Positions 33,381-42,668 are shown, counted from the first letter of the stretch. The stretch is 64,000 bases of DNA from Salinispora arenicola (GCF_006716065.1 NZ_VFOL01000001.1:3968001-4032000); one strand, 5' to 3'. The notes: generated by a model not told the origin, from the letters alone. Numbers and translations: made by a program.

Positions 33381-35738
33381 GCGCGGCGGGCCGGTGACCG
33401 GGGGCGGCGGGGCGAGGGTGGGGGAGAAGGTGGCCAGGAAACGGTCTCGGAACTCGTCCATCCGCCACACCGGGGCGTCCGACGCGGGTCGTAGCCCGTC
33501 CGGCCAGCCCCACCCGGAGATCCGCTCGAGGACGGCGCGGTCTCGGGCGACGAGGTGGATGGGCACGTCCCGGCTGGCGTCCGGACCGGTGACCACCGGC
33601 GCCGGTTGATGGTCGCCGACCATGATCAGCACGAGCTCGTCGTCGCCGTACCGCTGCACGTAGGAGATGAGGGTGTCGAGGGTGTACTCGATGGAGCGGC
33701 GGTACCCGGCGCGGGGTTGTTCCGACGTGCTGCGTGTGGTGGTGTCGTGGAACACCCGGCCGTCGCCGAGGGCATCCCAGCCGACCAGCTTCGGGATGTG
33801 TGTCCACGGCGAGTGGCTGGAGATCAGCGCCAGCTCGGCCATCACCGGCCGGCGGTCGGTGCCGGCCAGCTCCTGCTGGTGCAGGACTGAGAGGGTGTAC
33901 TGGTCGGGCATCGAGGCGAAGCTGAAGCGGGGGCCCCGGTAGCCGAGGCTGTACTCGTCGTAGAACTGTTCGTAGCCGTAGAAGGCACCCTCCGGCCACG
34001 GCTGGTTGACCGCCGGCATCACCCCCACCGTCCGCCAGCCGGCCCGCTGGAACGCGTCGCCGAGGGTCGTCCGGTCGCTGGCCAGCAGCGTGCGGTGCCG
34101 CTGGTCGTTGTCGACCCACAGGCCGGACAGCAGTGTCGCGTGTGCCAGCCAGCTGCCTCCTCCGGTGGTGGGTGAGGTCAGGAAGGCGCTGCGGGTACCG
34201 AACCCGGCGGCGGACAGCCGCCGCTGTCCTTCGTCGAGCACCTCACCGATGTCGGCGAACTCCGGTTCCCGCACCGCGTCCCGCCCGTAGCTTTCCACGA
34301 AGGCGACCAGGACGTCCTTGCCGCGTAGCGCTGTCAGCAGACGGTCGTCGGGCGCGAAGCGGTACGGGTCGACGTTCACCGTGTCGGCGAACGTCGAGCG
34401 GTCCCGGAGGCGTTCCTGCACCTGCCTGGCGTGCGCGCCGACCAGGGCGGTCGTGGCGGCATCGGCCACCGGGACACCGGGGACGAGGCGTACGCCGGTG
34501 GCGGCGGCGGCCAGCCACAGCGCCACCAGTCCTGCGAGTACCCGTCGGGAGCCGTCGGGATGCCCCGTCAGCAGTCGACTCAGCCGCAGCACCGCCCAGG
34601 TCGTGACGGCGAGCAGGGCGGCGGCGAGCAGGCCGGCGGCGATGGCCGCCGCGACCGCACCGGCCCGGCCGACCGAAGCGCGCAGGAACGCGAAGGTCTC
34701 GTCGAGCAGACGCCAGTCCAGGGCCACATCGAACGGCCGGCCGAGCGTACTACCGAACCCCAGGTCGGCGACCTTGACCACCACCAGCAGCCCGAGCAGC
34801 GCACCCGCCAGCGCGGCCACCGGTCGCCGTGCCCGTGGGGGCAAGGCGAGCAGGACAGCTGCCAGGGCGAGACCTTCCAGCGGGATCCGCAGTAGTGCGG
34901 CCGGTACCAGGTGACCCGGCTGCCGCGGCACAGCGAGGGCGGCCAGTACCAGCAGCACCGCCAGCGCGGCAGACACCCATCGCGCCTTTCGTCGCCACCC
35001 CGCGAGCGGTTCCGGCCCCGGCCTCTCCACCGGTGTCGTCACCGGCCGCACCGCCCGCCGCTGCCACCGCCACACCACGTCCCGGCCGAACGACTCCAGT
35101 TGCAGCACCAGCACCGCCAGGGCGAGCACGCCGCCGACCGCGGTCGGTAGCAGGCGTGATGTCACGACCAGCAACACCACGCCCAGGGCGGCCGCGACGA
35201 CCTTCCGCCAGTAGCGTGGCGGAAGTGGCCCCCGCAACCAGGGCAGGACCCAGCCGGCGGCGAGGTACGCGTACCGCATCGCGCCGAGGATGAGCACCCA
35301 GTGTCCCACCATCGGCGCCACGTGCAGGCTGAGCACGGCCACCAGGACGCTGTCGACCTCCATGTCGAACCGGGCGCCGAGCGTGCTCGCGGTGCCCGTA
35401 CGCCGGGCCACGTATCCGTCCACCGCGTCCAGTGACAGCGCCACCGTGGTGAGGGCGGTCAGTAGCTCGACCGGTACCGGTCGGCCGGTGAGCCCGTCGG
35501 CCACCAGCGCGGTGACCGCTCCGACGAGCACCGCCCGGGTCAGCGTCACCCGGTCGGCCGGCCCGAGGTCCGTCGCCGCCTGGTGCAGACCCCGACTGAG
35601 GGCCAGGCAGACCACCAGTCCGTATGCGAGTCCGGCGAGCCAACCGGCGGGGCCGAGCCCGACTGCCTCGGCCAGCCCGACTAAAAGGGCAATCTGGATG
35701 GACAGCCCGATCAACGGGCCGCTTCGAACCGTGGCCAC
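33378..35738 (-). CDS. Fused CDP-alcohol phosphotransferase and LtaS-like phosphatase/phosphotransferase
   Basis: A 786-residue membrane protein joining two enzymes. Residues about 20-220 form a CDP-alcohol phosphotransferase with the complete signature D107-G108-x2-A111-R112-x8-G121-x3-D125-x3-D129. Several more helices (about 255-400) lead to an alkaline-phosphatase-superfamily domain (about 470-770): VLVAFVESYGRD, TTGGGSWLAHATLLSGLW, SSHSPWTHIP and IMVGDHQP supply the metal ligands, as in LtaS and sulfatases. The first part would use a CDP-alcohol to make a phospholipid-like product, the second would transfer or remove a phosphoalcohol outside. GTG at 35738 is used since GGAGG lies just before it, although the spacing is short. 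Confidence 0.88.
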   Translation of the reverse strand: MATVRSGPLIGLSIQIALLVGLAEAVGLGPAGWLAGLAYGLVVCLALSRGLHQAATDLGPADRVTLTRAVLVGAVTALVADGLTGRPVPVELLTALTTVALSLDAVDGYVARRTGTASTLGARFDMEVDSVLVAVLSLHVAPMVGHWVLILGAMRYAYLAAGWVLPWLRGPLPPRYWRKVVAAALGVVLLVVTSRLLPTAVGGVLALAVLVLQLESFGRDVVWRWQRRAVRPVTTPVERPGPEPLAGWRRKARWVSAALAVLLVLAALAVPRQPGHLVPAALLRIPLEGLALAAVLLALPPRARRPVAALAGALLGLLVVVKVADLGFGSTLGRPFDVALDWRLLDETFAFLRASVGRAGAVAAAIAAGLLAAALLAVTTWAVLRLSRLLTGHPDGSRRVLAGLVALWLAAAATGVRLVPGVPVADAATTALVGAHARQVQERLRDRSTFADTVNVDPYRFAPDDRLLTALRGKDVLVAFVESYGRDAVREPEFADIGEVLDEGQRRLSAAGFGTRSAFLTSPTTGGGSWLAHATLLSGLWVDNDQRHRTLLASDRTTLGDAFQRAGWRTVGVMPAVNQPWPEGAFYGYEQFYDEYSLGYRGPRFSFASMPDQYTLSVLHQQELAGTDRRPVMAELALISSHSPWTHIPKLVGWDALGDGRVFHDTTTRSTSEQPRAGYRRSIEYTLDTLISYVQRYGDDELVLIMVGDHQPAPVVTGPDASRDVPIHLVARDRAVLERISGWGWPDGLRPASDAPVWRMDEFRDRFLATFSPTLAPPPPVTGPPR

Positions 35739-35828
35739 CACGCCTCCGTGTCTATGATCGACAACTCCTGACAAGATCTACGGATGGCGCGTCACTCCGG
35801 TTCGCCGGGACGCGGAAAGGAGCAACCG

Positions 35829-36809
35829 GTGAGCCGGACCGCACGTGCCTTCTGGCTGGGCGCGCCCGGCCAGGGCGAGATCCGCTCGGTGCCGGTGCCC
35901 ACCCCGGGCCCCGGCGAGGTGCTCATCCGGACCCGCTACTCCGGGGTGAGCCGGGGCACCGAGACCCTGGTGTTCACCGGCCACGTCCCGAGCGGCCAGT
36001 ACTCGGCCATGCGCGCCCCGTTCCAGGAGGGCGACTTCCCGGCCCCGGTCAAGTATGGCTACCTGAGCGTGGGCGTGGTCGAACAGGGGCCGGCGGAACT
36101 GTGCGGTCGAACCGTCTTCTGCCTGCACCCACACCAGACGGCGTACGTGGTCCCGGCTGAGGCCGTGGTCGTGGTGCCCGAGCAGGTGCCGGCGGCCCGC
36201 GCGGTGCTCGCCGGCACGGTGGAGACCGCGGTCAACGCGCTCTGGGACGAGCCGCCCCTGGTCGGTGACCGGGTCACCGTGGTCGGTGCCGGGATGGTCG
36301 GCGCGGCCGTCGCGGCCCTGCTGGCCCGGTTTCCCGGTGTGCGGGTGCAACTCGTCGACGTCGTTCCGGCGCGGGCCGCACTGGCCGGGGCCCTCGGCGT
36401 CGGGTTCGCCGCGCCGGCCGACGCGGCAGCCGGACGTGACCTGGTGGTGCACGCCAGCGCGACCTCCGCCGGCCTGCGCCGCTGCCTGGAACTGGTGGCA
36501 TCGGAGGGCACGGTGCTGGAACTGAGCTGGTACGGCGACCGCGAGGTGACGCTGCCGCTCGGTGGGGAGTTCCACACCGGCCGGCTCACCCTGCGCAGCA
36601 GCCAGGTCGGGCGGGTCGCCCCGGCCCGGCGGGGTCGACGCAGCCTCACCGACCGGCTCGCCCTGGCGTTGGATCTGCTCGCCGACCCGGTGTTCGACGC
36701 CCTGCTGACCGGCGAGTCCCGGTTCGCGGAACTGCCCGACGTGCTGCCGCGGCTCGCCGACGGGCGTCTACCCGCCCTCTGCCACCTCATCACCTACGAC
36801 GGAGAGTGA
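35829..36809 (+). CDS. Medium-chain dehydrogenase/reductase (zinc-type alcohol dehydrogenase-like)
   Basis: A 326-residue MDR-superfamily protein. [23 protein letters not shown] at the N-terminus is the GroES-like fold, and [20 protein letters not shown] at about 155 is the Rossmann motif. The Cys/Glu ligands of zinc alcohol dehydrogenases are not evident (the usual GxGHExxG is missing), so it may be zinc-free. GGAG precedes the GTG. It is the first gene of the operon with the pterin-synthase homologue, five bases downstream, and likely works on a small aldehyde or alcohol of that pathway. Confidence 0.85.
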   Translation: MSRTARAFWLGAPGQGEIRSVPVPTPGPGEVLIRTRYSGVSRGTETLVFTGHVPSGQYSAMRAPFQEGDFPAPVKYGYLSVGVVEQGPAELCGRTVFCLHPHQTAYVVPAEAVVVVPEQVPAARAVLAGTVETAVNALWDEPPLVGDRVTVVGAGMVGAAVAALLARFPGVRVQLVDVVPARAALAGALGVGFAAPADAAAGRDLVVHASATSAGLRRCLELVASEGTVLELSWYGDREVTLPLGGEFHTGRLTLRSSQVGRVAPARRGRRSLTDRLALALDLLADPVFDALLTGESRFAELPDVLPRLADGRLPALCHLITYDGE

Positions 36810-36813
36810 CATT

Positions 36814-37212
36814 GTGTTCAGCGTGACCGTCCGGGACCACATGATGATCGCCCACAGTTTTCAGGGCGAGGTGTTCGGCCCGGCCCAGCGACTGCACGGG
36901 GCGACGTTCGTGGTAGACGCGACCTTCCGCCGCCCCGACCTGGACCTCGACGGGATCGTGGTCGACATCGGCCGAGCCACCGAGCAGTTGCGCGAGGTCC
37001 TCGGCGAGCTGACCTACCGCAACCTGGACGACGAGCCGGAGTTCGCTGGGGTGAACACCACCACCGAAGTGCTCGCCCGTACCGTCGCCGACCGTCTTGT
37101 GGCCCGGATACACGCGGGAGATCTGGGACCGGGTGCCCGCGGTCTGACCGGCGTCAGCGTCACCCTGCACGAGTCGCACGTCGCCTGGGCCAGCTACGAA
37201 CGGTCGTTGTGA
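36814..37212 (+). CDS. 6-pyruvoyltetrahydropterin synthase/QueD-family homologue with altered active site
   Basis: A 132-residue member of the T-fold family. His14 (IAHSF) and His28 (RLHGATF) match two of the three zinc His of QueD/PTPS, but the third position is Ala30 instead of His in the usual LHGHNY block. The catalytic Cys is absent from the 15-28 segment, and the Asp-His pair of the usual LDHHYLN is replaced (LTYRNLD). The acceptor-side NTTTEVLA and the final [12 protein letters not shown] keep the pterin-anchoring Glu. The protein may bind a pterin without the normal reaction or catalyse another. Streptomyces coelicolor SCO6650 is, as far as I recall, a comparable divergent homologue. 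Confidence 0.85.
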   Translation: MFSVTVRDHMMIAHSFQGEVFGPAQRLHGATFVVDATFRRPDLDLDGIVVDIGRATEQLREVLGELTYRNLDDEPEFAGVNTTTEVLARTVADRLVARIHAGDLGPGARGLTGVSVTLHESHVAWASYERSL

Positions 37213-38243
37213 CCCGTACCCTGCACGCGGTGCTGCCGGGAGACGTCGACGATCCGGACAGTCCGAGCGGCGGCAACCGGTATGACCGACGGGTGCTCGA
37301 CGGCCTGTCCGCCGCCGGCTGGTCGGTCCACGAGCACCCCGTCCCCGGGGACTGGCCGCACCCGGCGCCCGCGAACCGGGCCGCGCTCGCCGGCATGCTC
37401 GGCGCGCTGCCCTCCGGGTCGCTTGTCCTGCTCGACGGGCTCGTCGCCGGCGCGGTACCGGAGATCCTGGCCCCGAACGCCGGGCGGCTACGCCTGGTGG
37501 TGCTCGTGCACCTGCCGCTGGGCGGCGGTGCGGAACGTGCGGCCCTGCGCCACGCGACAGTGGTCGTGGCCACCAGTACGTGGACCCGTCGGTGGCTGCT
37601 CGACCGGTACCGGCTGCCCGCCGACCGGGTGCGGGTCGCGGTACCCGGGGTCGACCGTGCCGCCGCCGTGCCCGGTTCTCCGGCGGGTGGGCGACTGCTC
37701 TGCGTGGCCGCGGTCACCCCACACAAGGGACACGACACACTCGTCGCCGCCCTCGCGGCGGTCGGTGAGCTGGACTGGCGCTGCGACTGCCTCGGGCCGC
37801 TCGGCCGGGATCCCGGCTTCGTCGAGCGGCTGCGGCGGCAGATCGCCGCACTCGGACTCGCCCAGCGGGTGCGCCTCGTCGGACCGCGCACCGGTCCTGC
37901 TCTGGCCGCCGGATACGCCACCGCCGACCTGCTGGTGCTGGCCTCACGCGTCGAGACGTACGGGATGGTGGTGACGGAGGCTCTCGCCCGGGGCGTCCCG
38001 GTGCTGACCACCACCGCAGGTGGGTTACCGGCCACCCTCGGTCGCGCCCCGGACGGCGCCGCGCCGGGACTGCTGGTGCCCCCGGATGACCCGGCGGCCC
38101 TCGCCGGAGCGCTACGCCGCTGGCTCACCGACCCGACCCTGCGGAACCGGCTGCGTCGCGCCGCGCGCGACCGCCGGGAGACCCTCACCGACTGGACCAC
38201 CACCACCATGTCGCTCGCGGCGGCGCTGGAAGGAACGGAGTGA
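37209..38243 (+). CDS. Family 4 glycosyltransferase
   Basis: A 344-residue GT-B enzyme. The donor-binding half contains [18 protein letters not shown] and [20 protein letters not shown], the EX7E-type glutamates of GT4. The N-terminal half begins with [19 protein letters not shown], typical of glycogen-synthase-like GT4 enzymes. The GTG start overlaps the stop of the pterin-synthase homologue by four bases, tying a sugar transfer to the pterin-type reactions. Confidence 0.9.
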   Translation: MTRTLHAVLPGDVDDPDSPSGGNRYDRRVLDGLSAAGWSVHEHPVPGDWPHPAPANRAALAGMLGALPSGSLVLLDGLVAGAVPEILAPNAGRLRLVVLVHLPLGGGAERAALRHATVVVATSTWTRRWLLDRYRLPADRVRVAVPGVDRAAAVPGSPAGGRLLCVAAVTPHKGHDTLVAALAAVGELDWRCDCLGPLGRDPGFVERLRRQIAALGLAQRVRLVGPRTGPALAAGYATADLLVLASRVETYGMVVTEALARGVPVLTTTAGGLPATLGRAPDGAAPGLLVPPDDPAALAGALRRWLTDPTLRNRLRRAARDRRETLTDWTTTTMSLAAALEGTE

Positions 38244-38244
38244 C

Positions 38245-38322
38245 GCCGACCTCGCGGCCGGCCGGATGCCGGCGTTGGTTGACCACCGGGACCTGCTGCC
38301 GCTGCCGATGGTGAACCCGTGA
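38245..38322 (+). pseudogene. Possible C-terminal remnant of a lost methyltransferase-like gene
   Basis: Between the glycosyltransferase stop and the next gene, codons for DLAAGRMPALVDHRDLLPLP lead to a TGA in an open frame with strong third-position GC and no start of its own. As far as I recall, related actinobacterial clusters carry a SAM methyltransferase at this place with a similar ending. It may be the relic of a deletion, but 26 codons are too few to be sure. Confidence 0.25.
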
Positions 38323-38371
38323 CCGCTGTGGAACGTGCCTACCCACGGGACGATCGCGAGGGGAGGTCCGG

Positions 38372-39322
38372 ATGGTGAGAACGGCGACCGGTGCGGCGGC
38401 GGCCCGCGGCACGGTCTGGGCGTGGGCCCGAACACTGGGCGGTGTCGGGGTGCTCGCCCTGCTGCTGGGTCAGGTCGGCATCGGTCCGTTTCTCGACGGA
38501 GTGCGCCTGATCACCGTCCCGGTGCTGGCCGCGGCGTTGGCGATCGGTGGGCTCACCACGGTCTGCGGCGCGTGGCGCTGGAGCCTGGTGGCCGGGGGCC
38601 TCGGAGTCCGGTTGCCGTTGCGCACCGCCGTCGCCCACTGCTACCGGGCGGTCTTCCTCAACGCGACCCTGCCCGGTGGGATCCTGGGCGACGTGCACCG
38701 GGCGGTCCGTCACGGGCGGGACACCGGCGACCTGAGTCGGGGCATCCGGGCGGTCGTGTGGGAACGGACCGCCGGCCAGGTGGTCCTCGCCGTGGTCGCC
38801 GTGATGGTGCTGGCCGCGTTCCCGTCCCCGGCCCGCCCCTATGTGCCGGTGGCGACCGCTGCTCTGGCCGGGGCCGGCCTCGGTGTCGCGCTGCTGGTCC
38901 GGGTACGGCCCGCCGGTTCGTCCCGGTGGGCGCGGGCTGTCCGCACCGCTGTCTCCGACATCCGTGCCGGCCTACTGACCCGCCGTACCTGGCTCGGGGT
39001 GCTGCTCGCCTCGACCCTCGCGGTGGCCGGGCACCTGGCGACCTTTGTGCTCGCCGCCCGAACGGCCGGTTCGACCGCGCCGCTGTCGCTGCTGCTGCCG
39101 CTGACCCTCCTGGCCCTGCTCGCCATGGGAGTCCCGGCGAACGTCGCCGGCTTCGGGCCGCGTGAGGGCGTGGCGGCCTGGGCGTTCGGCGCCGCCGGCC
39201 TCTCCGCCGCTGAGGGCGTCGCCACGGCCATGGTGTACGGAGCCCTGGTGCTCGTCGCCAGTCTTCCCGGTGCCGCCGTCCTGGCGGTCCGTCGTGTCCG
39301 CGTGCCGGCCGGCACCGTCTGA
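38372..39322 (+). CDS. UPF0104/lysylphosphatidylglycerol-synthase-TM-like membrane protein
   Basis: A 316-residue protein with about eight membrane helices. GVLALLLGQVGIGPFLDGV, then HCYRAVFLNATLPGGILGDV and VPANVAGFGPREGVAAW are the conserved blocks of the family (AglD/MprF flippase-like). Relatives act as lipid or glycolipid flippases. GGGGAGG precedes the ATG. In this operon it could move a glycosylated lipid made by the GT4 enzyme across the membrane. Confidence 0.87.
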   Translation: MVRTATGAAAARGTVWAWARTLGGVGVLALLLGQVGIGPFLDGVRLITVPVLAAALAIGGLTTVCGAWRWSLVAGGLGVRLPLRTAVAHCYRAVFLNATLPGGILGDVHRAVRHGRDTGDLSRGIRAVVWERTAGQVVLAVVAVMVLAAFPSPARPYVPVATAALAGAGLGVALLVRVRPAGSSRWARAVRTAVSDIRAGLLTRRTWLGVLLASTLAVAGHLATFVLAARTAGSTAPLSLLLPLTLLALLAMGVPANVAGFGPREGVAAWAFGAAGLSAAEGVATAMVYGALVLVASLPGAAVLAVRRVRVPAGTV

Positions 39323-39333
39323 CGAGGAGTCCG

Positions 39334-39978
39334 ATGCATCCCATCGCCACCATCCGTACCCAGGTCACCGTCCCGCTACGGTTTCCGGACGGATACGCCA
39401 CCACGGCCCGGGTCTACTCCTTCGACGGACTGGTCGACGGGCGGGAGCACCTGGCGTTCGGGCTCGGCGACCGGGCCGACGCGGCGGCGCGGCCGCACGA
39501 GCGGTCCGTGCCGCTGGTCCGTCCGCACAGTGAGTGCCTCACCGGGGACGTGTTCGGCAGTCAGCGCTGCGACTGTGGCCCGCAGTTGCGGGAGGCGGTC
39601 GAGCGGATCGCCGACCGCAGCGGCTACCTGCTCTACCTGCGCCAGGAAGGCCGGGGGATCGGCCTGTACGCGAAGCTGGAGGCATACGCGTTGCAGGACG
39701 CCGGACTGGACACGTACGAGGCGAACGTTGCCCTCGGTCACCGGGCGGACGCGCGGGACTACACCGTGGCTGCGCAGATGCTCACCGCCCTCGGCGCGGA
39801 CCGGGTCGTGTTGCTCAGCAACAACCCGGACAAGGCCGCACAGCTGCACCGGCACGGCATCTCCGTCGTCGAACAGGTGGGCACCGGCGTGTTCCTGTCC
39901 GCGGCCAACGCCGGCTATCTGGCGATCAAGGCGACTCGTGGAGAGCACGCCCTCGACCTGCCCTTCGTGCATGACTGA
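39334..39978 (+). CDS. ribA: GTP cyclohydrolase II (stand-alone RibA)
   Basis: A 214-residue enzyme opening the imidazole ring of GTP. The zinc ligands are Cys68, Cys79 and Cys81 in ECLTGDVFGSQRCDCG, and LRQEGRGIGL is the GTP site. Tyr101 (LLYLRQEGR) keeps the catalytic tyrosine of E. coli RibA; as far as I recall, one S. coelicolor paralogue in a similar cluster has Met there. GAGGAG precedes the ATG. Placement after a pterin-synthase homologue and glycosyltransferase, not riboflavin genes, suggests it supplies a pyrimidine or deazapurine/pterin precursor for that pathway. Confidence 0.93.
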   Translation: MHPIATIRTQVTVPLRFPDGYATTARVYSFDGLVDGREHLAFGLGDRADAAARPHERSVPLVRPHSECLTGDVFGSQRCDCGPQLREAVERIADRSGYLLYLRQEGRGIGLYAKLEAYALQDAGLDTYEANVALGHRADARDYTVAAQMLTALGADRVVLLSNNPDKAAQLHRHGISVVEQVGTGVFLSAANAGYLAIKATRGEHALDLPFVHD

Positions 39979-40000
39979 GCGCCCACATCTGCTGGCTCAG
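39975..40000. terminator. Hairpin between ribA and the acetyltransferase gene
   Basis: CTGAGC (39975-39980, including the ribA stop) and GCTCAG (39995-40000) form a 6-bp stem with a 14-base loop in the 43-bp convergent gap. Confidence 0.4.
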
Positions 40001-40021
40001 CTGCGCTTGTTCGACCGCCGG

Positions 40022-40597
40022 CTACGTCGATGGCGCGGCCGGTCCGTGGCCGGCGGTGGTGCGGTCGAGGAACATCAGTCGCGCCCGCTTGTCCGGCAGG
40101 TCGACCAGCGGCCCGTCGACGAAGCCGGTACGGCGCAGCCGAGCCTGGGCCTGTTCGTTGCGGGCGTCTGGTTCGGCGACGATCCGCCGGTGCGTCGGGT
40201 CGGCGAACACGAAGTCCACGAGCAGCCCGAACAGGTGGCCCGTGTAGCCCGGCTCCGGACGGTCCGGCGGGCCGATCAGAAAGTGTATGCCGTGGTCGCC
40301 GGGCTGGACGGCGTACACCTCGCCGACGGGGTCGGCCTCTGGCCGGTAGGTCTGGAACAGCGCCGCCGGGGCGCCGTCGCGCAGCGCCAGCCAGGCATGG
40401 TGGGTCGCAAGCGAGTCCAGGTAGCGGTAGATCTCCGCCACCCGATCCCGGCCGGCGTCGCGCATTCCCCAGAACCGGGCCCGTTCCTGGCTGACCCAGC
40501 CATGGATGACGTCCAGGTCGCCCTCCGGATCGACCGGCCGCAGCTGTAGCCGGCCGAAGCCCGCTACTACCCGTCCGAAGACCACCCGGTCACCCAT
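40022..40597 (-). CDS. IucB/DesC-like siderophore N-acyltransferase (second copy)
   Basis: A 191-residue GNAT protein of the AlcB/IucB/DesC type. It shares with the DesC encoded at 49771 the opening LQLRPVDPEGD, the RFWGMRDA block (RAFWLMQ-like), PGDHGIHFLIGP and the acetyl-CoA segment RRIVAEPDARNEQAQARLRR. Such enzymes acylate N-hydroxylated diamines. It is the last gene of the iron-controlled uptake arm and overlaps the acylase gene by eight bases. It might acylate with a different acyl group from DesC, or act on salvaged precursors; this is inference. Confidence 0.85.
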   Translation of the reverse strand: MGDRVVFGRVVAGFGRLQLRPVDPEGDLDVIHGWVSQERARFWGMRDAGRDRVAEIYRYLDSLATHHAWLALRDGAPAALFQTYRPEADPVGEVYAVQPGDHGIHFLIGPPDRPEPGYTGHLFGLLVDFVFADPTHRRIVAEPDARNEQAQARLRRTGFVDGPLVDLPDKRARLMFLDRTTAGHGPAAPST

Positions 40598-42668
40598 TCC
40601 GCTCCTCGGTCAGCTTGTCCCAGTCGGTGACCACCGGCAGCAGCTCCCCGCGTCGCCAGGCCGCCAGTTGGTCGTCGTCGTGCGTCGAGCCGGGCACGCC
40701 GTCCGCGCCGAGCGGCACCACCCAGCAGCTGTCCTCGCGTCGGGCCAGGTCCCAGGAGTACCGCGCGGCGGGCCCACGTCGGCACAGGTCGGTCACCCCG
40801 GGCACGCTGGAGGTGGCGAGTACACAATCGTGGTCCCCGCCCAGTTCCGGTCCGGTCTTCGCACTCCGGGATTCTGCCACCGTGTTGGCCGGCACGGCCC
40901 GCCAGGGTGCGAGCCGGTGGCGGGCGCCCCACCGGGCAGCCCGGGCGCTGACGGCGGGGTCGAGGTCGCCGCCGGCGACCTCCAGCAGCGCCGCCCGGAC
41001 CAGGGCCGGTGCGTTCAGCCCGGGCAACGCGTCGGGAGCGAGTAGCGCGCCGAGTGCCGTGCCTACCCGGGGGGCCAGTGCCAGCCAGGGCGCGAACACG
41101 GCCGGGTACGCCGGTGGGTCGGCGAGCGCCGCCAGCACCGGATGTGCGGTGATCCGCCGGACCAGGGCGGCCCGGACGGCGGCGAAGGCACCCGCGTCGG
41201 CGCTGTCGGCGGTCATCCGGCGGTCCCAGCGCAGCAGCCGGTCCCGTAGCGCGGCGGCCGGGGTCGGTAGACCGTCCAGGTCGGCCAGGAGTGCGAGCAG
41301 CGGTCCGGCGGCGGCCGTGTACGTGTCGGTGTGCACGTCGGCCATCCGCCCGGCTGTCCAGCCGGCGGTGCGGTCGAGCAGCTCGCGGATGCGCCGCGCC
41401 CGGTACGGAGGAGCGAACTCGACCCCCAGTGGAGCGGAGACCGCACGTTCGTTGGCCATCACGGCGACATCGGTGACGGTGGCTCGGGGCATCGGATGCC
41501 AACCGGACCAGGCGTACCCGGGATCCCACGCCGGCACGACCCGCAGGCCGTTGGCCGGGGAGCGGACCGGCACCGCACCGGCGGTACGGTGCAGCAGCCC
41601 GCCGGCGGTGTCGGCGGCGAGCACCACATTGACCGGTTCCACCCACTGCTCCACGGCGGCGTCGACGTCGGCGACGGTGCTTGCGCGCAGCAGCGCCGGC
41701 AACGCGGCGAAGCCCAACTCGCCGGTCACCCGGGGTGGGTAGCGGAGGCTGATCGCCTCGGTCGTCTCCGGATCGCCGATCACCACCGGCCCCCGGTCGG
41801 TCTCCACCACCTCCACCTCGACCGGCTCCCCACCGGCCACCGCGATCGTCTCGGTGTGCGTCCGGGTCGGCTGCCAGCCGTCCGGCCCGTACGCCTCGAC
41901 GCCGCCGCCCCGCCGCCGTAGCTGCTCGGCGTACAGGTCCTGGTAGTCGGCCATCGCGTTGGTGATCGCCCAGGCCACCTTGCCGGTATGTCCGAAATGG
42001 GCGATTCCCGGAACTCCTGGTACCGCCAGGCCAACCACGTCGTACGCGGGGCAGGCCAGGCGGATCTGCTGGTAGATGCCCGGGTCCTCGATGTAGCGGT
42101 GTGGGTCGCCGGCGAGCAGAGCGGCTCCGGCGGCGGTCCGTGAGCCGGCCAGCAACCAGCCGTTGCTGCCGGAGCTGACCGGCGCGTCGGCGTGAAAGAG
42201 CGCGACGGCGTCCGGGCCGAGCCGCCGGGCGACGTGCTCGCGCCAGAGTTTGCTGGGGAAGCCGGCGAAAAGCACGTGGTGGGTCAGCCAGATCGCCAGT
42301 GGGGTCCACGGCTCCCAGTTGCCGGCGCCGAGTCCGGCATCGGCGAAGCGGGGGTCGCGGGCCACACCCGCGGACAGGCCGGCGTTGACCCCGTCCACGT
42401 ACCGGGCCACCCAGGCGGCGGTCGCCTCGTCGAGGCGGGTGCTGCAGCGTCGGGCCGTGTCGGCCAGGCGAGCCTGGCGGGCGAAACGGTCCCACGACAC
42501 CGCCTCGGCGCCGAGGAACGCGGCGCTCGCCCCGAGCGACCGCCGTCGCTCCACTTCGATCTGCCAGGCGCGGTCGTACGCGGTGACCCGGCCCTGGGCG
42601 AACGCCAACTCGTCGGGATCATCGGCCCGCAGGTGCGGGATGCCCCACCGGTCCCGGAAGACCCTCAT
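40590..42668 (-). CDS. Penicillin-acylase-family Ntn-hydrolase in the desferrioxamine locus
   Basis: A 692-residue penicillin/AHL-acylase family protein. Residues 1-167 form the alpha chain; Gly167-Ser168-Asn169 in SSGSNGWLLAG is the self-cleavage site that exposes the catalytic Ser168. GHTGKVAWAITNAMADYQDLY and the later GGDHDCVLATSSVPG are family blocks. No signal peptide is present (MRVFRDRWGIPHLRADD starts at once with the family's N-terminus), unlike periplasmic acylases such as PvdQ, so it probably acts in the cytoplasm. The ATG overlaps the stop of the ABC ATPase. Role probably hydrolysis or transfer of an acyl group on a siderophore or precursor. Confidence 0.88.
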   Translation of the reverse strand: MRVFRDRWGIPHLRADDPDELAFAQGRVTAYDRAWQIEVERRRSLGASAAFLGAEAVSWDRFARQARLADTARRCSTRLDEATAAWVARYVDGVNAGLSAGVARDPRFADAGLGAGNWEPWTPLAIWLTHHVLFAGFPSKLWREHVARRLGPDAVALFHADAPVSSGSNGWLLAGSRTAAGAALLAGDPHRYIEDPGIYQQIRLACPAYDVVGLAVPGVPGIAHFGHTGKVAWAITNAMADYQDLYAEQLRRRGGGVEAYGPDGWQPTRTHTETIAVAGGEPVEVEVVETDRGPVVIGDPETTEAISLRYPPRVTGELGFAALPALLRASTVADVDAAVEQWVEPVNVVLAADTAGGLLHRTAGAVPVRSPANGLRVVPAWDPGYAWSGWHPMPRATVTDVAVMANERAVSAPLGVEFAPPYRARRIRELLDRTAGWTAGRMADVHTDTYTAAAGPLLALLADLDGLPTPAAALRDRLLRWDRRMTADSADAGAFAAVRAALVRRITAHPVLAALADPPAYPAVFAPWLALAPRVGTALGALLAPDALPGLNAPALVRAALLEVAGGDLDPAVSARAARWGARHRLAPWRAVPANTVAESRSAKTGPELGGDHDCVLATSSVPGVTDLCRRGPAARYSWDLARREDSCWVVPLGADGVPGSTHDDDQLAAWRRGELLPVVTDWDKLTEERNG

